A stretch of DNA of 64,000 nt from assembly GCF_001011035.1 (NCBI RefSeq), contig NZ_CP011492.1, forward strand, positions 7,952,951-8,016,950, given 5' to 3'. A model generated the notes under the pieces. That model ran no database searches, had not been told where the DNA came from, and saw only the letters and a program-made list of their open reading frames with translations. Numbering within the stretch: position 1 is the stretch's first letter; each line of letters starts with the position of its first letter. This DNA comes from Streptomyces sp. CNQ-509. GTDB taxonomy: Bacteria > Actinomycetota > Actinomycetes > Streptomycetales > Streptomycetaceae. Positions 42,016-51,241 of the stretch are shown one piece after another. The translations under genes were made by a program, and so were the position numbers.

Positions 42016-43239
42016 ATGAGTACCCCGAACACCCTTGAGCCTAGAACCGAGAGAACAGCGACCACGGTCGCCTCGTCGGCACGTGGCGTTCGCCGCGGCG
42101 CTGTGGCAACGACCGTTGTCGTGCTCGGATTGAGCCTGACCGCATGTGGCGGCAACCTCACATCCGGAGGCTCCACTGACAGCGACTCCGGGACCAAGGG
42201 CACCATCAAGCTCGGCATGCTCACCCCGCTGAGCGGCAGCTCCGCTGCCATCGGCCCGAACATGCGGCACGGCGCTCAGCTCTCCGTCGACGAGATCAAC
42301 GCCAAGGGCGGGGTGGACGGCCGCAAGCTCGAACTCACTGTCGAGGACGAGGCGTGCGACCCGAAAACGGCCGCTGCCGGCGCCGCGAAGCTGGTCAGCG
42401 CCGGGATCGACATCTCCGTCGGCGGCTACTGCTCCTCGGCGACCCTGCCCACGCTGAGCATCTTCAACAAGGCGAACATCCCGGTGATCATCCCGGTCGC
42501 GAACTCCACGGACCTGGTCGCCCAGAAGCTGCCCAACGTGTTCCTGATCAACGGCACCGGCATCCAGCAGGCACAGGCCGCGTCGCAGTTCCTCAAGGAT
42601 CAGGGCGCCACCGGTGTCGCGCTCCTGGACGACAACACGTCGTACTCGACCGACATCGCCAAGCGGACCGAGCAGGATCTGAAGTCGCTGGGCGTCAAGG
42701 TGGCTGGCCATCAGTCGGTCACCGCGGGCGAGTCGGACTACTCCGGAGCGGTCAACGCGGTCATCAGGGCGAAGGCGGACTTCGTCTATTGGACGGGGTA
42801 TTACCAGGAGGGCGGCCTGATCATTAAGCAGCTGAAGGCGGCGGGCTACCAGGGCAAGTTCATGGTCGCCGACGGCTCGGTCGACCCCAAGCTGATCGAG
42901 ATCGCCGGCCAGAGGAACGCGCAGGGTGTGTTCGCGACGATGACGCAGACGCCTCAGACCGTTCCAGGTGGCGCTGCCTGGGCCAAGAAGTACAAGGCCA
43001 AGTTCGGCTCCGCGCCCGGCCCGTACTCGACTCAGGCGTACGACGCGGTGCGGGTCGCGGCCGAAGCGGTCAGAGAGTCCGGTTCGACCGACGGCCAGGC
43101 GGTGATCAAGGCGCTGGAAGCGATCGACGACTTCGAGATCTTCTCCGGCTCGCTGAAATTCACGTCCGAGCACACGCTCATCGAGGGTGGTTTCCACATC
43201 CTCGTCGTCAAGGGCAACGGCTTCACGCTCAACAAGTGA
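42016..43239 (+). CDS. livK: Branched-chain/omega-amino acid ABC receptor, LivK-like lipoprotein
   Basis: A 407-residue receptor with a long N-terminal basic region and lipobox LSLTAC (Cys44). The mature part starts GTIKLGMLTPLSGSSAAIGPNMRHGAQLSVDEINAKGG, a Leu/Ile/Val-binding family hallmark, and includes GPYSTQAYDAVRVAAEAV near the C-terminus. It heads a complete Liv operon (receptor, two permeases, two ATPases) with small gaps or overlaps. Because it faces an aminotransferase/semialdehyde operon, the ligand may be an omega-amino acid rather than leucine. Confidence 0.93.
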   Translation: MSTPNTLEPRTERTATTVASSARGVRRGAVATTVVVLGLSLTACGGNLTSGGSTDSDSGTKGTIKLGMLTPLSGSSAAIGPNMRHGAQLSVDEINAKGGVDGRKLELTVEDEACDPKTAAAGAAKLVSAGIDISVGGYCSSATLPTLSIFNKANIPVIIPVANSTDLVAQKLPNVFLINGTGIQQAQAASQFLKDQGATGVALLDDNTSYSTDIAKRTEQDLKSLGVKVAGHQSVTAGESDYSGAVNAVIRAKADFVYWTGYYQEGGLIIKQLKAAGYQGKFMVADGSVDPKLIEIAGQRNAQGVFATMTQTPQTVPGGAAWAKKYKAKFGSAPGPYSTQAYDAVRVAAEAVRESGSTDGQAVIKALEAIDDFEIFSGSLKFTSEHTLIEGGFHILVVKGNGFTLNK

Positions 43240-43257
43240 CCTGAGGCCGTGTAACAC

Positions 43258-44157
43258 ATGAACCACTTCATCCAACTCGTGCTGGACGGCCTGTTCGTAG
43301 GGTCCTTCTACGCTCTTGTCGCACTCGGCTACTCGATGGTCTACGGGATCATCAAACTCCTCAACTTCGCCCACGGCGACATCTACATGCTCGGCGCCTT
43401 CGCCGGCTTCACCGTGCTCAGCGTTGCCGCCGGTGCGCTGGGCAGCGGGATCGCCGCGCTCGTCGTAGTCATGCTCATCGCGATGGTCGCGACCGGTTCC
43501 CTCGGTATCGTCCTGGAGCGGGTGGCCTACCGTCCGCTGCGCAACGCACCACGTCTGTCCGTCCTCATCACCGCGATTGGTGCGAGCTTCGCACTCGAAT
43601 ACGGCGTTGCGGTCGCGTTCGGCCCAAATCCGGAGGTGTACACGCTCGAAGTCGGCAACGGCGCACTGAACATCGCGGGTGCACGGCTCAGCGACGCGCA
43701 GCTGGCGATGATGGTGATCGCGGTCGCGCTGATGGTGGCTCTCGACACCCTGGTCCGCAAGACCCGCTCTGGCCGGGCCATGCGGGCGATCGCGCAGGAC
43801 CCCAAGGCGTGCCTGCTGATGGGCATCAAGGTCGACAACGTCATCTCACGGACCTTCTTCATCGGGTCCGCGCTGGCTGGTGCGGCGGGCGTCATGGCAG
43901 GCGCTTACTACGGGAAGATCGACTTCCTGATGGGCTTCATCATCGGGCTCAAGGCGTTTACCGCGGCGGTCATCGGCGGCATCGGGAACCTGCGCGGCGC
44001 CATGCTCGGCGCGATCGTGCTCGGTCTGCTGGAGTCCTTCGGCGTCGCGTTCTTCGGCAGCGAGTGGCGTGATGTCTTCGCCTTCGGCTTCCTCATCCTG
44101 TTCCTGACCGTGCGCCCGACCGGGCTGCTCGGCGAGCGCGTCACGGAGCGTGTGTGA
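43258..44157 (+). CDS. livH: Branched-chain amino acid ABC permease LivH type
   Basis: A 299-residue permease with about eight hydrophobic segments. The start NHFIQLVLDGLFVGSFYALVALGYSMVYGIIKLLNFAHGD is the typical LivH opening, and GLKAFTAAVIGGIGNLRGAMLGAIVLGLLES the coupling region. The stop overlaps the next start (GTGTGATGA region; overlap of four bases). Confidence 0.95.
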   Translation: MNHFIQLVLDGLFVGSFYALVALGYSMVYGIIKLLNFAHGDIYMLGAFAGFTVLSVAAGALGSGIAALVVVMLIAMVATGSLGIVLERVAYRPLRNAPRLSVLITAIGASFALEYGVAVAFGPNPEVYTLEVGNGALNIAGARLSDAQLAMMVIAVALMVALDTLVRKTRSGRAMRAIAQDPKACLLMGIKVDNVISRTFFIGSALAGAAGVMAGAYYGKIDFLMGFIIGLKAFTAAVIGGIGNLRGAMLGAIVLGLLESFGVAFFGSEWRDVFAFGFLILFLTVRPTGLLGERVTERV

Positions 44158-45269
44158 TGAACGACGAGACGACCCTGAACCCCGCCGAGGAGCCCTCGGC
44201 ATACGTCCGCGCCGTGGAGGAACGCGCACCGGCGAACGTCGCACTCGCCGGGAAGGGAGTCGGGAGCCCGAAACCGAGCCGGGCGACGCTGTCGTCCGTG
44301 GTGTCGGGCGCCCTCGGCAGCAAGTGGCTCGGCCTTGTCCTGGCCGTCCTCACGGTGGCATTGCCGTTCGTCAACTCGACGACGTACCTCATCCAGATCG
44401 CCACGGGCGCCCTCATCTTCGTGATGCTCGCGGTCGGGCTGAACATCGTGGTCGGGTTCTGCGGACTCCTCGACCTCGGGTACGCCGCGTTCTTCGCGAT
44501 CGGCGCGTACACCTCGGGCGTGCTGGCGACGAAGTTCGGCTGGCCGATGATCGCGACCATCCCCGTGGTAGTGGTAGTCGCGGTCCTCGGCGGCATCTTC
44601 ATCGGCGGGCCCACGCTCCGGCTGCGCAGCGACTACCTGGCCATCGTCACCCTCGGTTTCGGGGAGATCATCCGCATCACCGCGAACAACATCGACTTCA
44701 CCGGCGGACCGAACGGCCTGTACGGCATTCCCGGCTTCGGCGACTTCGGGCTGCGCTCGGACATCGTGGTGTACTGGGTGTCCGCCGTCGTGGTCTGTGC
44801 GGCCGTTCTCTTCTCCAGCCGACTCGGGCGCGGCAGGCTCGGCCGGGCGTGGCGCTTCGTCCGCGAGGACGAGGACGCCGCCGAGGCCATGGGTATCCAC
44901 ACCTACAAGGTCAAGTTCGCGGCATACATCGCCGGTGCGGTCTTCGGAGGCATCGCGGGCGTGCTCTTCGCCGCCCAGCAGACGGCGATCTCCCCGCCTA
45001 GCTTCAACTTCCTGTGGTCGGCGCTTATCCTCATGGCCGTCGTCCTCGGCGGTATGGGCTCCACGCCCGGTGTCGTCCTCGGCGCCCTGATCATCTCCCT
45101 CCTGCCGGAACTGCTGCGCGGCGCGGAGAACTGGCGCTACCTCATCTTCGGCCTGCTGCTGATCGTCGTCATGATCTTCCGTCCGCAGGGACTGCTGCCC
45201 GCTCGCACCGGTGAACCGAAGCGGTGCGAACGGCGAGGGCCGACCACCACCCAGGAAGGTGCATCGTGA
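44154..45269 (+). CDS. livM: Branched-chain amino acid ABC permease LivM type
   Basis: A 371-residue permease. About 60 residues of charged cytoplasmic leader precede the membrane part (TTYLIQIATGALIFVMLAVGLNIVVGFCGLLDLGYAAFFAIGAY). The coupling loop VREDEDAAEAMGIHTYKVKFAAYIAGAVFGGIAGVL is present. It overlaps LivH by four bases at the start and LivG by four at the end. Confidence 0.95.
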   Translation: MMNDETTLNPAEEPSAYVRAVEERAPANVALAGKGVGSPKPSRATLSSVVSGALGSKWLGLVLAVLTVALPFVNSTTYLIQIATGALIFVMLAVGLNIVVGFCGLLDLGYAAFFAIGAYTSGVLATKFGWPMIATIPVVVVVAVLGGIFIGGPTLRLRSDYLAIVTLGFGEIIRITANNIDFTGGPNGLYGIPGFGDFGLRSDIVVYWVSAVVVCAAVLFSSRLGRGRLGRAWRFVREDEDAAEAMGIHTYKVKFAAYIAGAVFGGIAGVLFAAQQTAISPPSFNFLWSALILMAVVLGGMGSTPGVVLGALIISLLPELLRGAENWRYLIFGLLLIVVMIFRPQGLLPARTGEPKRCERRGPTTTQEGAS

Positions 45270-46104
45270 GCCAAGTGCTACTCGACGTCCGGGACATCGC
45301 GGTGCAGTTCGGCGGCGTCCGCGCCGTCGACGGCCTGACCTTCGCCGTCCACGAAGGTGAGGTGCTCTCGGTCATCGGCCCCAACGGCGCTGGCAAGACG
45401 AGCGCGTTCAACTGCATCACTGGCTTCTACCGGCCCTCCGCGGGCTCGGTGACGTTCGCGGGCACGGACATCACCGGGAAACGAACGGCTGCTGTCGCCG
45501 CGAGCGGGATCGCGCGGACCTTCCAGAACCTGCGGCTGTTCGGGGATCTGACCGTGCTCGACAACGTACGCGCCGGGATGCACGTACGGATCAAGCAGAA
45601 CGCCTTCGACGCGATGCTTCACACCCCTCGTTACCGGCGTTCCGAGGATGCCGCCACCGACGAGGCAAACCGGTGGCTCAACTTCGTGGGCATGGAGTAT
45701 GACCGCGCCGCCCAGATCCGCAACCTCCCCTACGGCGAGCAGCGGCGGGTCGAGATCGCCCGCGCCCTGGCCCGGGAGCCGAAGCTGCTCCTGCTGGACG
45801 AGCCGGCGGCCGGTCTCAACCACGGGGAGAAGGCTCAACTGCTCGACCTCATGCGGCGTATCGCCGGCCTGGGGACCGCCGTGGTCCTGATCGAGCACGA
45901 CATGGGCCTGGTGATGGAGGTGTCCGAGCGGATCGTCGTGCTTAGCCACGGCAAGGAGATCGCCGACGGCACACCGGCCGAGATCCGGTCCAACCCGGCC
46001 GTGATCGAGGCGTACCTCGGGGCCGACGACGAGGAGGCACATGTGGAGGTGGAACGCATCGCGGCCGAGGCGAACCCCGGTGGCCCGACCACGGAGGTGC
46101 AGCG

Positions 46105-46108
<4 letters not shown>
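45266..46108 (+). CDS. livG: Branched-chain amino acid ABC ATPase LivG type
   Basis: A 280-residue ATPase. The GTG at 45266 overlaps the LivM stop (GTGA) with AGGAAGG upstream. Motifs: GPNGAGKTSAFNCITGFYRP (Walker A), RTFQNLRLFGDLTVLDN (Q-loop), LPYGEQRRVEIARALAREPKLLLLDEPAAGLN (signature and Walker B), VLIEHDMGLVM. Overlaps LivF by four bases. Confidence 0.95.
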
Positions 46109-46818
<710 letters not shown>

Positions 46819-47160
46819 CACTGCGCTGACCCGAGCCGGGCATGTACGCAGTCCTGCGGACCGCGCGGCGGCCAACAGCCGTGCGGCAGGCCGCTTTGGA
46901 TGGGTGACCCCGAGCGATCGCTTCGTGGATGCGCTCGGGGCCGGTGTCCCGGGAAGGAACCAGCGCCAGTCGCCGCCGGCCGTCGGAGTCGGTGAAACAG
47001 GCAAGCGACGACTATCTCCACAATAGCGAACCCGCGGGCAAAGGTGTTGGGAGGACTATCGCGGCGTGCGCGCTGACGCCAAGGGCCGCCAGGCCGGTGA
47101 CCCTGTGCAGAAACCACGCGGGAGTAATGCTGTCGCTTGTGCGGTGACACCTGAGGGTCC
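46819..47160. other. Intergenic region after the Liv operon
   Basis: About 340 bases with the Liv terminator at 46908-46940 and no recognisable gene between it and the stop of the convergent minus-strand gene at 47161. Confidence 0.6.
46908..46940 (+). terminator. Hairpin terminator of the Liv operon
   Basis: Perfect 9-bp arms CCCCGAGCG (46908-46916) and CGCTCGGGG (46932-46940) around a 15-base loop, 90 bases after the LivF stop. Confidence 0.65.
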
Positions 47161-47685
47161 TCAGCTGTGTGCGGGGCTGTCGGGGGTGTCGCCGGTGCCG
47201 CCCGGCTGGGCAGTGGGGTCGGCGTACCAGGGGAACCCGGCAACATCGGGTTCAATCCAGCCGGTGCGGGCCTGAGGGCTGGCCAGAGTGGCGGAGTGGT
47301 AGAAGCGATTGAGGAGTCTTTTGTCGAGCAGCGCGGGGTACTGATCGGTGAAGGCGTCGAAGTCGGGGGCGTCGGACTGGTCTGCGTGGTAGCCCACGAG
47401 TTCAACCCAGGCCCGGCTGACGGTGGCGTTGTACTTCTGCGGGGCGCCTGCGTAACGGGTGGTGCTCTGGATGCCGTCACTGACCACGTCGACTGCCGCG
47501 CTGGTGCCGTAACGCCGGACGGCCAACCAGGTCAGCTGGAGATGCTGGCGGTGACCGAACCGCTCGGCTGTCGCCATCACCTCCCCCATCAGCTCGGAGA
47601 ACGGCGAGCCCTTCTCATCAGCACCCTGACCGGCGTGCAGATGCGCCCTGTGGCCCGAGTGCGGGCCGTGGTCGTGTGCGGTCAT
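47161..47685 (-). CDS. Conserved-looking hypothetical protein with His-rich N-terminus
   Basis: A 174-residue soluble protein beginning with a His-rich stretch (TAHDHGPHSGHRAHLHAGQG) that could bind metal. The middle (ERFGHRQHLQLTWLAVRRYG and RYAGAPQKYNATVSRAWVELVGYH) has well-formed, non-repetitive protein character. No family is recognised. Its start overlaps the MarR stop (ATGA), so both are co-translated and the MarR protein probably controls it. Confidence 0.75.
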   Translation of the reverse strand: MTAHDHGPHSGHRAHLHAGQGADEKGSPFSELMGEVMATAERFGHRQHLQLTWLAVRRYGTSAAVDVVSDGIQSTTRYAGAPQKYNATVSRAWVELVGYHADQSDAPDFDAFTDQYPALLDKRLLNRFYHSATLASPQARTGWIEPDVAGFPWYADPTAQPGGTGDTPDSPAHS

Positions 47686-48116
47686 GACCCTTCCTTGGCC
47701 AGTGCGTCCAGAACCGCATAGAAGCCAGCGATTGCCTCGGCGGGCAGGCCGTCGAGTGCGTGGTTCTCCAGGGTGGCCAGGGTATGGGTGATGACGGCGG
47801 CCGCCGCGTGCCCGGAATCGGTGAGTTCGATGAGCACGGACCGGCGGTCGCCGGCGCGCGTGCCGCGAGTGATGTGGCCACGGCGCTCCAGCCGGTCCAG
47901 CACGCTGGTCAGCGTGGTGGGGCGGGTACCGACCGCGGCCCCCAGCTGGGAAACGGTGCGCCCCTGGCCGTCGGCGAGGTTGGCCAGGGCGTTGATCTCG
48001 GAAGTGGTCAGGTCGAGGTCGACGAGTTCGGTGGCGATCAAGTGCAAGGTGGCGTGAGTCGCGCGCTGCAGGCTCAGCAGTGCAGACCGGCTCGATGGTT
48101 CGAATTCGGACTTCAT
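47682..48116 (-). CDS. MarR-family transcriptional regulator
   Basis: A 144-residue winged-helix regulator: LTTSEINALANLADGQGRTVSQLGAAVGTRPTTLTSVLDRLERRGHITRGTRAGDRRSVLIELTDSG contains the recognition helix, the wing with the DxR motif and the family's RxxxxxDRR. It is autoregulated in all likelihood, since CGATATCG and repeated TCGGAT lie directly upstream. It is the first gene of a two-gene unit with the His-rich protein. Confidence 0.93.
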   Translation of the reverse strand: MKSEFEPSSRSALLSLQRATHATLHLIATELVDLDLTTSEINALANLADGQGRTVSQLGAAVGTRPTTLTSVLDRLERRGHITRGTRAGDRRSVLIELTDSGHAAAAVITHTLATLENHALDGLPAEAIAGFYAVLDALAKEGS

Positions 48117-48120
48117 GATT

Positions 48121-48141
48121 TCGGATCTTACGATATCGGAT
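48121..48141. promoter_or_regulatory. Putative MarR operator
   Basis: Two TCGGAT copies (48121-48126 and 48136-48141), 15 bases apart, flank a perfect CGATATCG palindrome (48131-48138). The sequence is AT-rich and lies within 25 bases of the MarR start, where such repressors usually bind. Confidence 0.55.
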
Positions 48142-48387
48142 TAATTACTGTCAAGCGCTCCCCTTCCTGGGTTCTCGTGCGGCCGCGACGGACTGTCCTG
48201 GCCGCCACCGACCCGGTCCGCGGCATTGTCGCGGCGTCGGCGGACTTCTCAGCCCATACTGGTCAGTGCTGCGCGCTCGCGTTCGGTGAGTTCGGGTCGA
48301 CGGGCGTATCGGGCCAGGTCAATGGGGCAAGGTCAGGGTCAGGAAGGGCCGTGGCCGTCTCGGAAGCGGCCGTTGATACCGCCGCGG
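48142..48387. other. Gene-free flank between MarR and the Tn3 relic
   Basis: No gene recognised. The minus-strand frame continuing left of the transposase relic (ending ...PLTWPDTPVDPNSPNASAQH) is composition-normal but matches nothing I know. Confidence 0.4.
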
Positions 48388-48886
48388 TCACAGCGCGACC
48401 GTCCCGGTCGCCTGCTCGCCGAGGCGGGCCAGCTGCGGCACCCGCCAGAGGATGCCCCCCTTGCCGCGGACCTTCTTCAACTCGGCGGTGAGATGCTTCT
48501 TCATCCGTCGCTCGGCGCGGGCGTTGATCTTGTGGACCAGGGCGACCAGTAGGGCGACCAGTGCGTCGGTGATCTCCGCCTGACGAGACGAGCACAGCGC
48601 GGCGAGCAGGGTGATCCGTACATCCTCGCTCGTGTCGCGGAAGTCCGAGGAGTACATCCTGATCGCCCGCGCCCGCCAGGCAGCCACCAGTTTCTCCGAG
48701 CACCGCAAGCAGTCCGTCGGGCAGCCCGAGCTTGCGCACGTCGTTGAGCTTGGTGATCTCCGTGAGCAGGGAGTTCAGACCCACCGCGCCAGGGTTGCGC
48801 TTGAGTGTGGCCAGCAGGGCGGTCCCCGCCTCGTTGTCCTCGGTCACCAGGGACAGCAGCAAGGTGTCGCGGGCTGGGAAGCTCAC
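48388..48886 (-). pseudogene. Tn3-family transposase fragment
   Basis: On the minus strand two frames joined by a shift near 48695 give an internal part of a Tn3 TnpA: TALLATLKRNPGAVGLNSLLTEITKLNDVRKLGLPDGL, then SEKLVAAWRARAIRMYSSDFRD, RITLLAALCSSRQAEITDALVALLVALVHKINARAERRM, and KVRGKGGILWRVPQLARL. This is roughly the middle N-terminal third; the DDE catalytic part is absent. No inverted repeats or resolvase are nearby, so it is an old relic. Confidence 0.8.
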
Positions 48887-49237
48887 TGATCGCCGCGGTC
48901 TACGTCAAGGACGTCCCTCAGGGACGGCGGGACCTCGGCGGCCCCCGGCTCCCTTGGACGGGGAGGGACGCCGGGAGCGGTCAGGGAGAGTGCGTTGAAG
49001 GTGGTTTGATCGGTACTGACCAACATCAACGGCGCCGTGCTCCCCATCGACAACGGCTGGGTCGGCCGTCTGACACGACCAGTGCACCAGTGGTGCCCTG
49101 CCCCTCGGAGCCGGGGCATCCATGCGGTCGTGCGCAATGGAGCACCCTCGTGGTGTCAGTCTGTCTGACAGTATGTTCCCAGCGGTGGGAGGAACAGACG
49201 CCGTTCTCTCGCTCTCGGAACGTTGTGGGAGGCCGCC
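48887..49237. other. Gene-free region upstream of the PucR-type regulator
   Basis: About 350 bases with no confident gene. It contains the promoter of the downstream regulator; CTGTCTGACAG-like symmetry near 49161-49172 could be an operator. Confidence 0.4.
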
Positions 49238-50413
49238 GTGCTACAGGAGCTGCAGGACGTCATCAACGGCATCTCTGCCGAGGTCGGTGTGCCCACATCA
49301 CTCACCGACACCCGGCTGAACTCCCTCGTCTTCGGCCCCCACGACGATGCGGAGATCGATTCGGTGCGTCGACAGGCGCTGCTTCTTCGGTCGACCCCCG
49401 AGTGGGTACGCGAGTGGTTCGGCCGCTACAGCATCCCCACGGCCACCGCCCCGGTGCGCATCCCGGCGGACCCGGAACGCGAGCTGGCCAGCCGGGTCGT
49501 GGTCCCCGCTCGCTGGGCATCCACGACCTGCGGGTACATCTGCCTCCTCGACGTCCACCAAGAGCTGGACGAAACCCGCATGACTGCGGTCGTGGAAGCC
49601 GCAGCTGAGGTGGGGCGGGTCCTGTACCTGCATCAGCAAGCCCGGCGCAGCGACGCCGACCTGCTCGTTGATCTTGTACGGGGTTCGGCGGCCGTGCGCG
49701 GCAAGGCGGTCGATCGTCTGAGTGAGCAGGGCCGGTTTCCTGTCGGCTGGCCGGTCGCCGTCGTATTCCTGCGGCCTGTGGGCGGCGGGGCCGGCACGGA
49801 CGCTCTGGAGCACTGGCTGTGGCGTGATCATGGCGGTCTGTCTCGGAGGGCCCTGCGCTGTCTCGACGCGGAGGGAGCTGTGATCCTGGCGGCGGTCCCG
49901 CCGACCGCGGAGTCCGGGCACAAGGAACGCATCGTCGATCACCTGCTCACTGGTGGCGACGATCTCCCCGAGTTCGTCATCGGCATCGGTGACCCGCAGT
50001 CCGATCTGCATGACGCCCATCTGTCGTACGAACATGCTCGGTTGGCCGCGCGGGCCGCGACGGTCTGGCCGGAGACAGGGCCGGTGTGCTCGTGGGACCG
50101 GCTCGGCGCGCTGCGCGTCTTGATCGGTACCCCGGACCATCTCCTGCGGGATCTGATGGACCCGCGGGTGGCCCTGCTGGCGGAGGCCCAGTCTTCCCAG
50201 GCGAGTCTGATCGACACCCTCGAGACCTATCTCGACTCGGGCTGTGACAACCAGACCACCGCCGCGCGTCTGCACGTGCACCGGGGCACCGTCTACTACC
50301 GCCTGGAGAAGGCTGCCTCCTTGTGCGGAATGGATCTGAGCGACGGACTGGACCGGCTCGCCCTGCATCTGGGCATCAAGCTGCTGCGGCTGATCGAGTC
50401 GAAGGCCGGCTGA
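49238..50413 (+). CDS. PucR/CdaR-type transcriptional regulator
   Basis: A 391-residue protein; the GTG at 49238 has GGGAGG five bases upstream. The N-terminal half is a sensory region (VVVPARWASTTCGYICLLD...). The C-terminus is the PucR helix-turn-helix: LIDTLETYLDSGCDNQTTAARLHVHRGTVYYRLEKAASLCG. PucR-type activators often control uptake or breakdown of amines, purines or GABA, so it may serve the Liv and aminotransferase genes on its left. The Tn3 relic between them shows the connection may have been disturbed. Confidence 0.88.
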   Translation: MLQELQDVINGISAEVGVPTSLTDTRLNSLVFGPHDDAEIDSVRRQALLLRSTPEWVREWFGRYSIPTATAPVRIPADPERELASRVVVPARWASTTCGYICLLDVHQELDETRMTAVVEAAAEVGRVLYLHQQARRSDADLLVDLVRGSAAVRGKAVDRLSEQGRFPVGWPVAVVFLRPVGGGAGTDALEHWLWRDHGGLSRRALRCLDAEGAVILAAVPPTAESGHKERIVDHLLTGGDDLPEFVIGIGDPQSDLHDAHLSYEHARLAARAATVWPETGPVCSWDRLGALRVLIGTPDHLLRDLMDPRVALLAEAQSSQASLIDTLETYLDSGCDNQTTAARLHVHRGTVYYRLEKAASLCGMDLSDGLDRLALHLGIKLLRLIESKAG

Positions 50414-50788
50414 GTGCACCGGCTCTGAACGATTGCCGTACGGCGGGGTCCGCTCTTCGCAACGTGTGTCCGTGGTCCGTGCAGGACGCGGTTCCTCAAG
50501 GGTGTCCCGTAGGTGCTGGTCACGGGTGAGGTGATCTTGCCGTGGCTGGTGTGATCACGGCGCCGGAGCCGTCCTGGATAGCCCCGTTCACCGGGTTGAG
50601 CCCGCGCCATTTCGGCAAGCTGATCACCGCGCTGTGGCGTGAGGGTGCGGATCCGGTGTGCAAGGGGCCAGCCGTGGAGCCTGCCGCTTGATGATCGGCG
50701 TGGTTTTCAGAAGTGTTTCCGAAGCCGGAGAGACCAGGTCAGGGCCCCGGGGTTTGCAGGATGTGGTGGCGTGCCGCACCACGGAGAA
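50414..50788. other. Region with IS transposase debris
   Basis: The stretch holds the IS fragment at 50542-50702 and no other recognisable gene. It marks the start of a mobile-element-rich interval running to about 56.5 kb. Confidence 0.5.
50542..50702 (+). pseudogene. N-terminal fragment of an IS5-type transposase
   Basis: The frame from GTG at 50542 reads VITAPEPSWIAPFTGLSPRHFGKLITALWREGADPV, then a one-base shift places GQPWSLPLDDR in another frame. This is the standard N-terminus of Streptomyces IS5-like transposases, which normally continue for about 220 residues. Homology stops abruptly at about 50702. The DDE motif is missing. Confidence 0.8.
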
Positions 50789-51184
50789 CTACGGCGTTGT
50801 CCCGGGGGCAGTCGGGGGCGTTGTGTCGGCCGGGCACTCGAGGAGGGTTCCGCCTTCCCATCTCAGGTTGTTCATGGAGGTCCAGCCCTGCGTGGTCGTC
50901 CCGGCCAGGCGGCCGTAGACCCAGAGGTTGCCGTAGTGGTTGTAGACGTGGCACTAGAAGTAGAACTTCGCGCGCTGGGGACCACTCGCCACGTTCTCGT
51001 GCTCCATGGCAGGGGCTGCCTTGAGGTTGTAGGTGCCTGCGAAGTGGCCTACTCCGTCCGAGACGTTGGAGATCGTGACGCTGTCACACGGCGCCTGTGC
51101 GCTGGCGGACTCGGCGCTCGAGGTGAGAGTAGATCCGGTGAGCAGGGCAGCGGTTGCGAATAGCGCTGAAAGTCTCTTCTTCAT
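50789..51184 (-). pseudogene. Small secreted protein interrupted by an in-frame TAG
   Basis: The frame from ATG at 51184 has a clean signal peptide (KKRLSALFATAALLTGSTLT, cleavage after ASA) and a mature part with CDSVTISNVSDGVGHF and AKFYF, then TAG at 50954-50956. The same frame continues without break as CHVYNHYGNLWVYGRLAGTTTQGW and GTLLECPAD to a second TAG at 50789. Two cysteines on each side of the stop and the SH3-like NLWVYGRLAG motif show the second half was coding. The TAG is probably a mutated TGG (Trp). The upstream product is a 76-residue truncated protein. Confidence 0.72.
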
Positions 51185-51241
51185 AGGTGGCAGACCTCTC
51201 CCTTGGGGTGGAAGGTGTTGCGAAGAGAAGGCGGGGGACTG

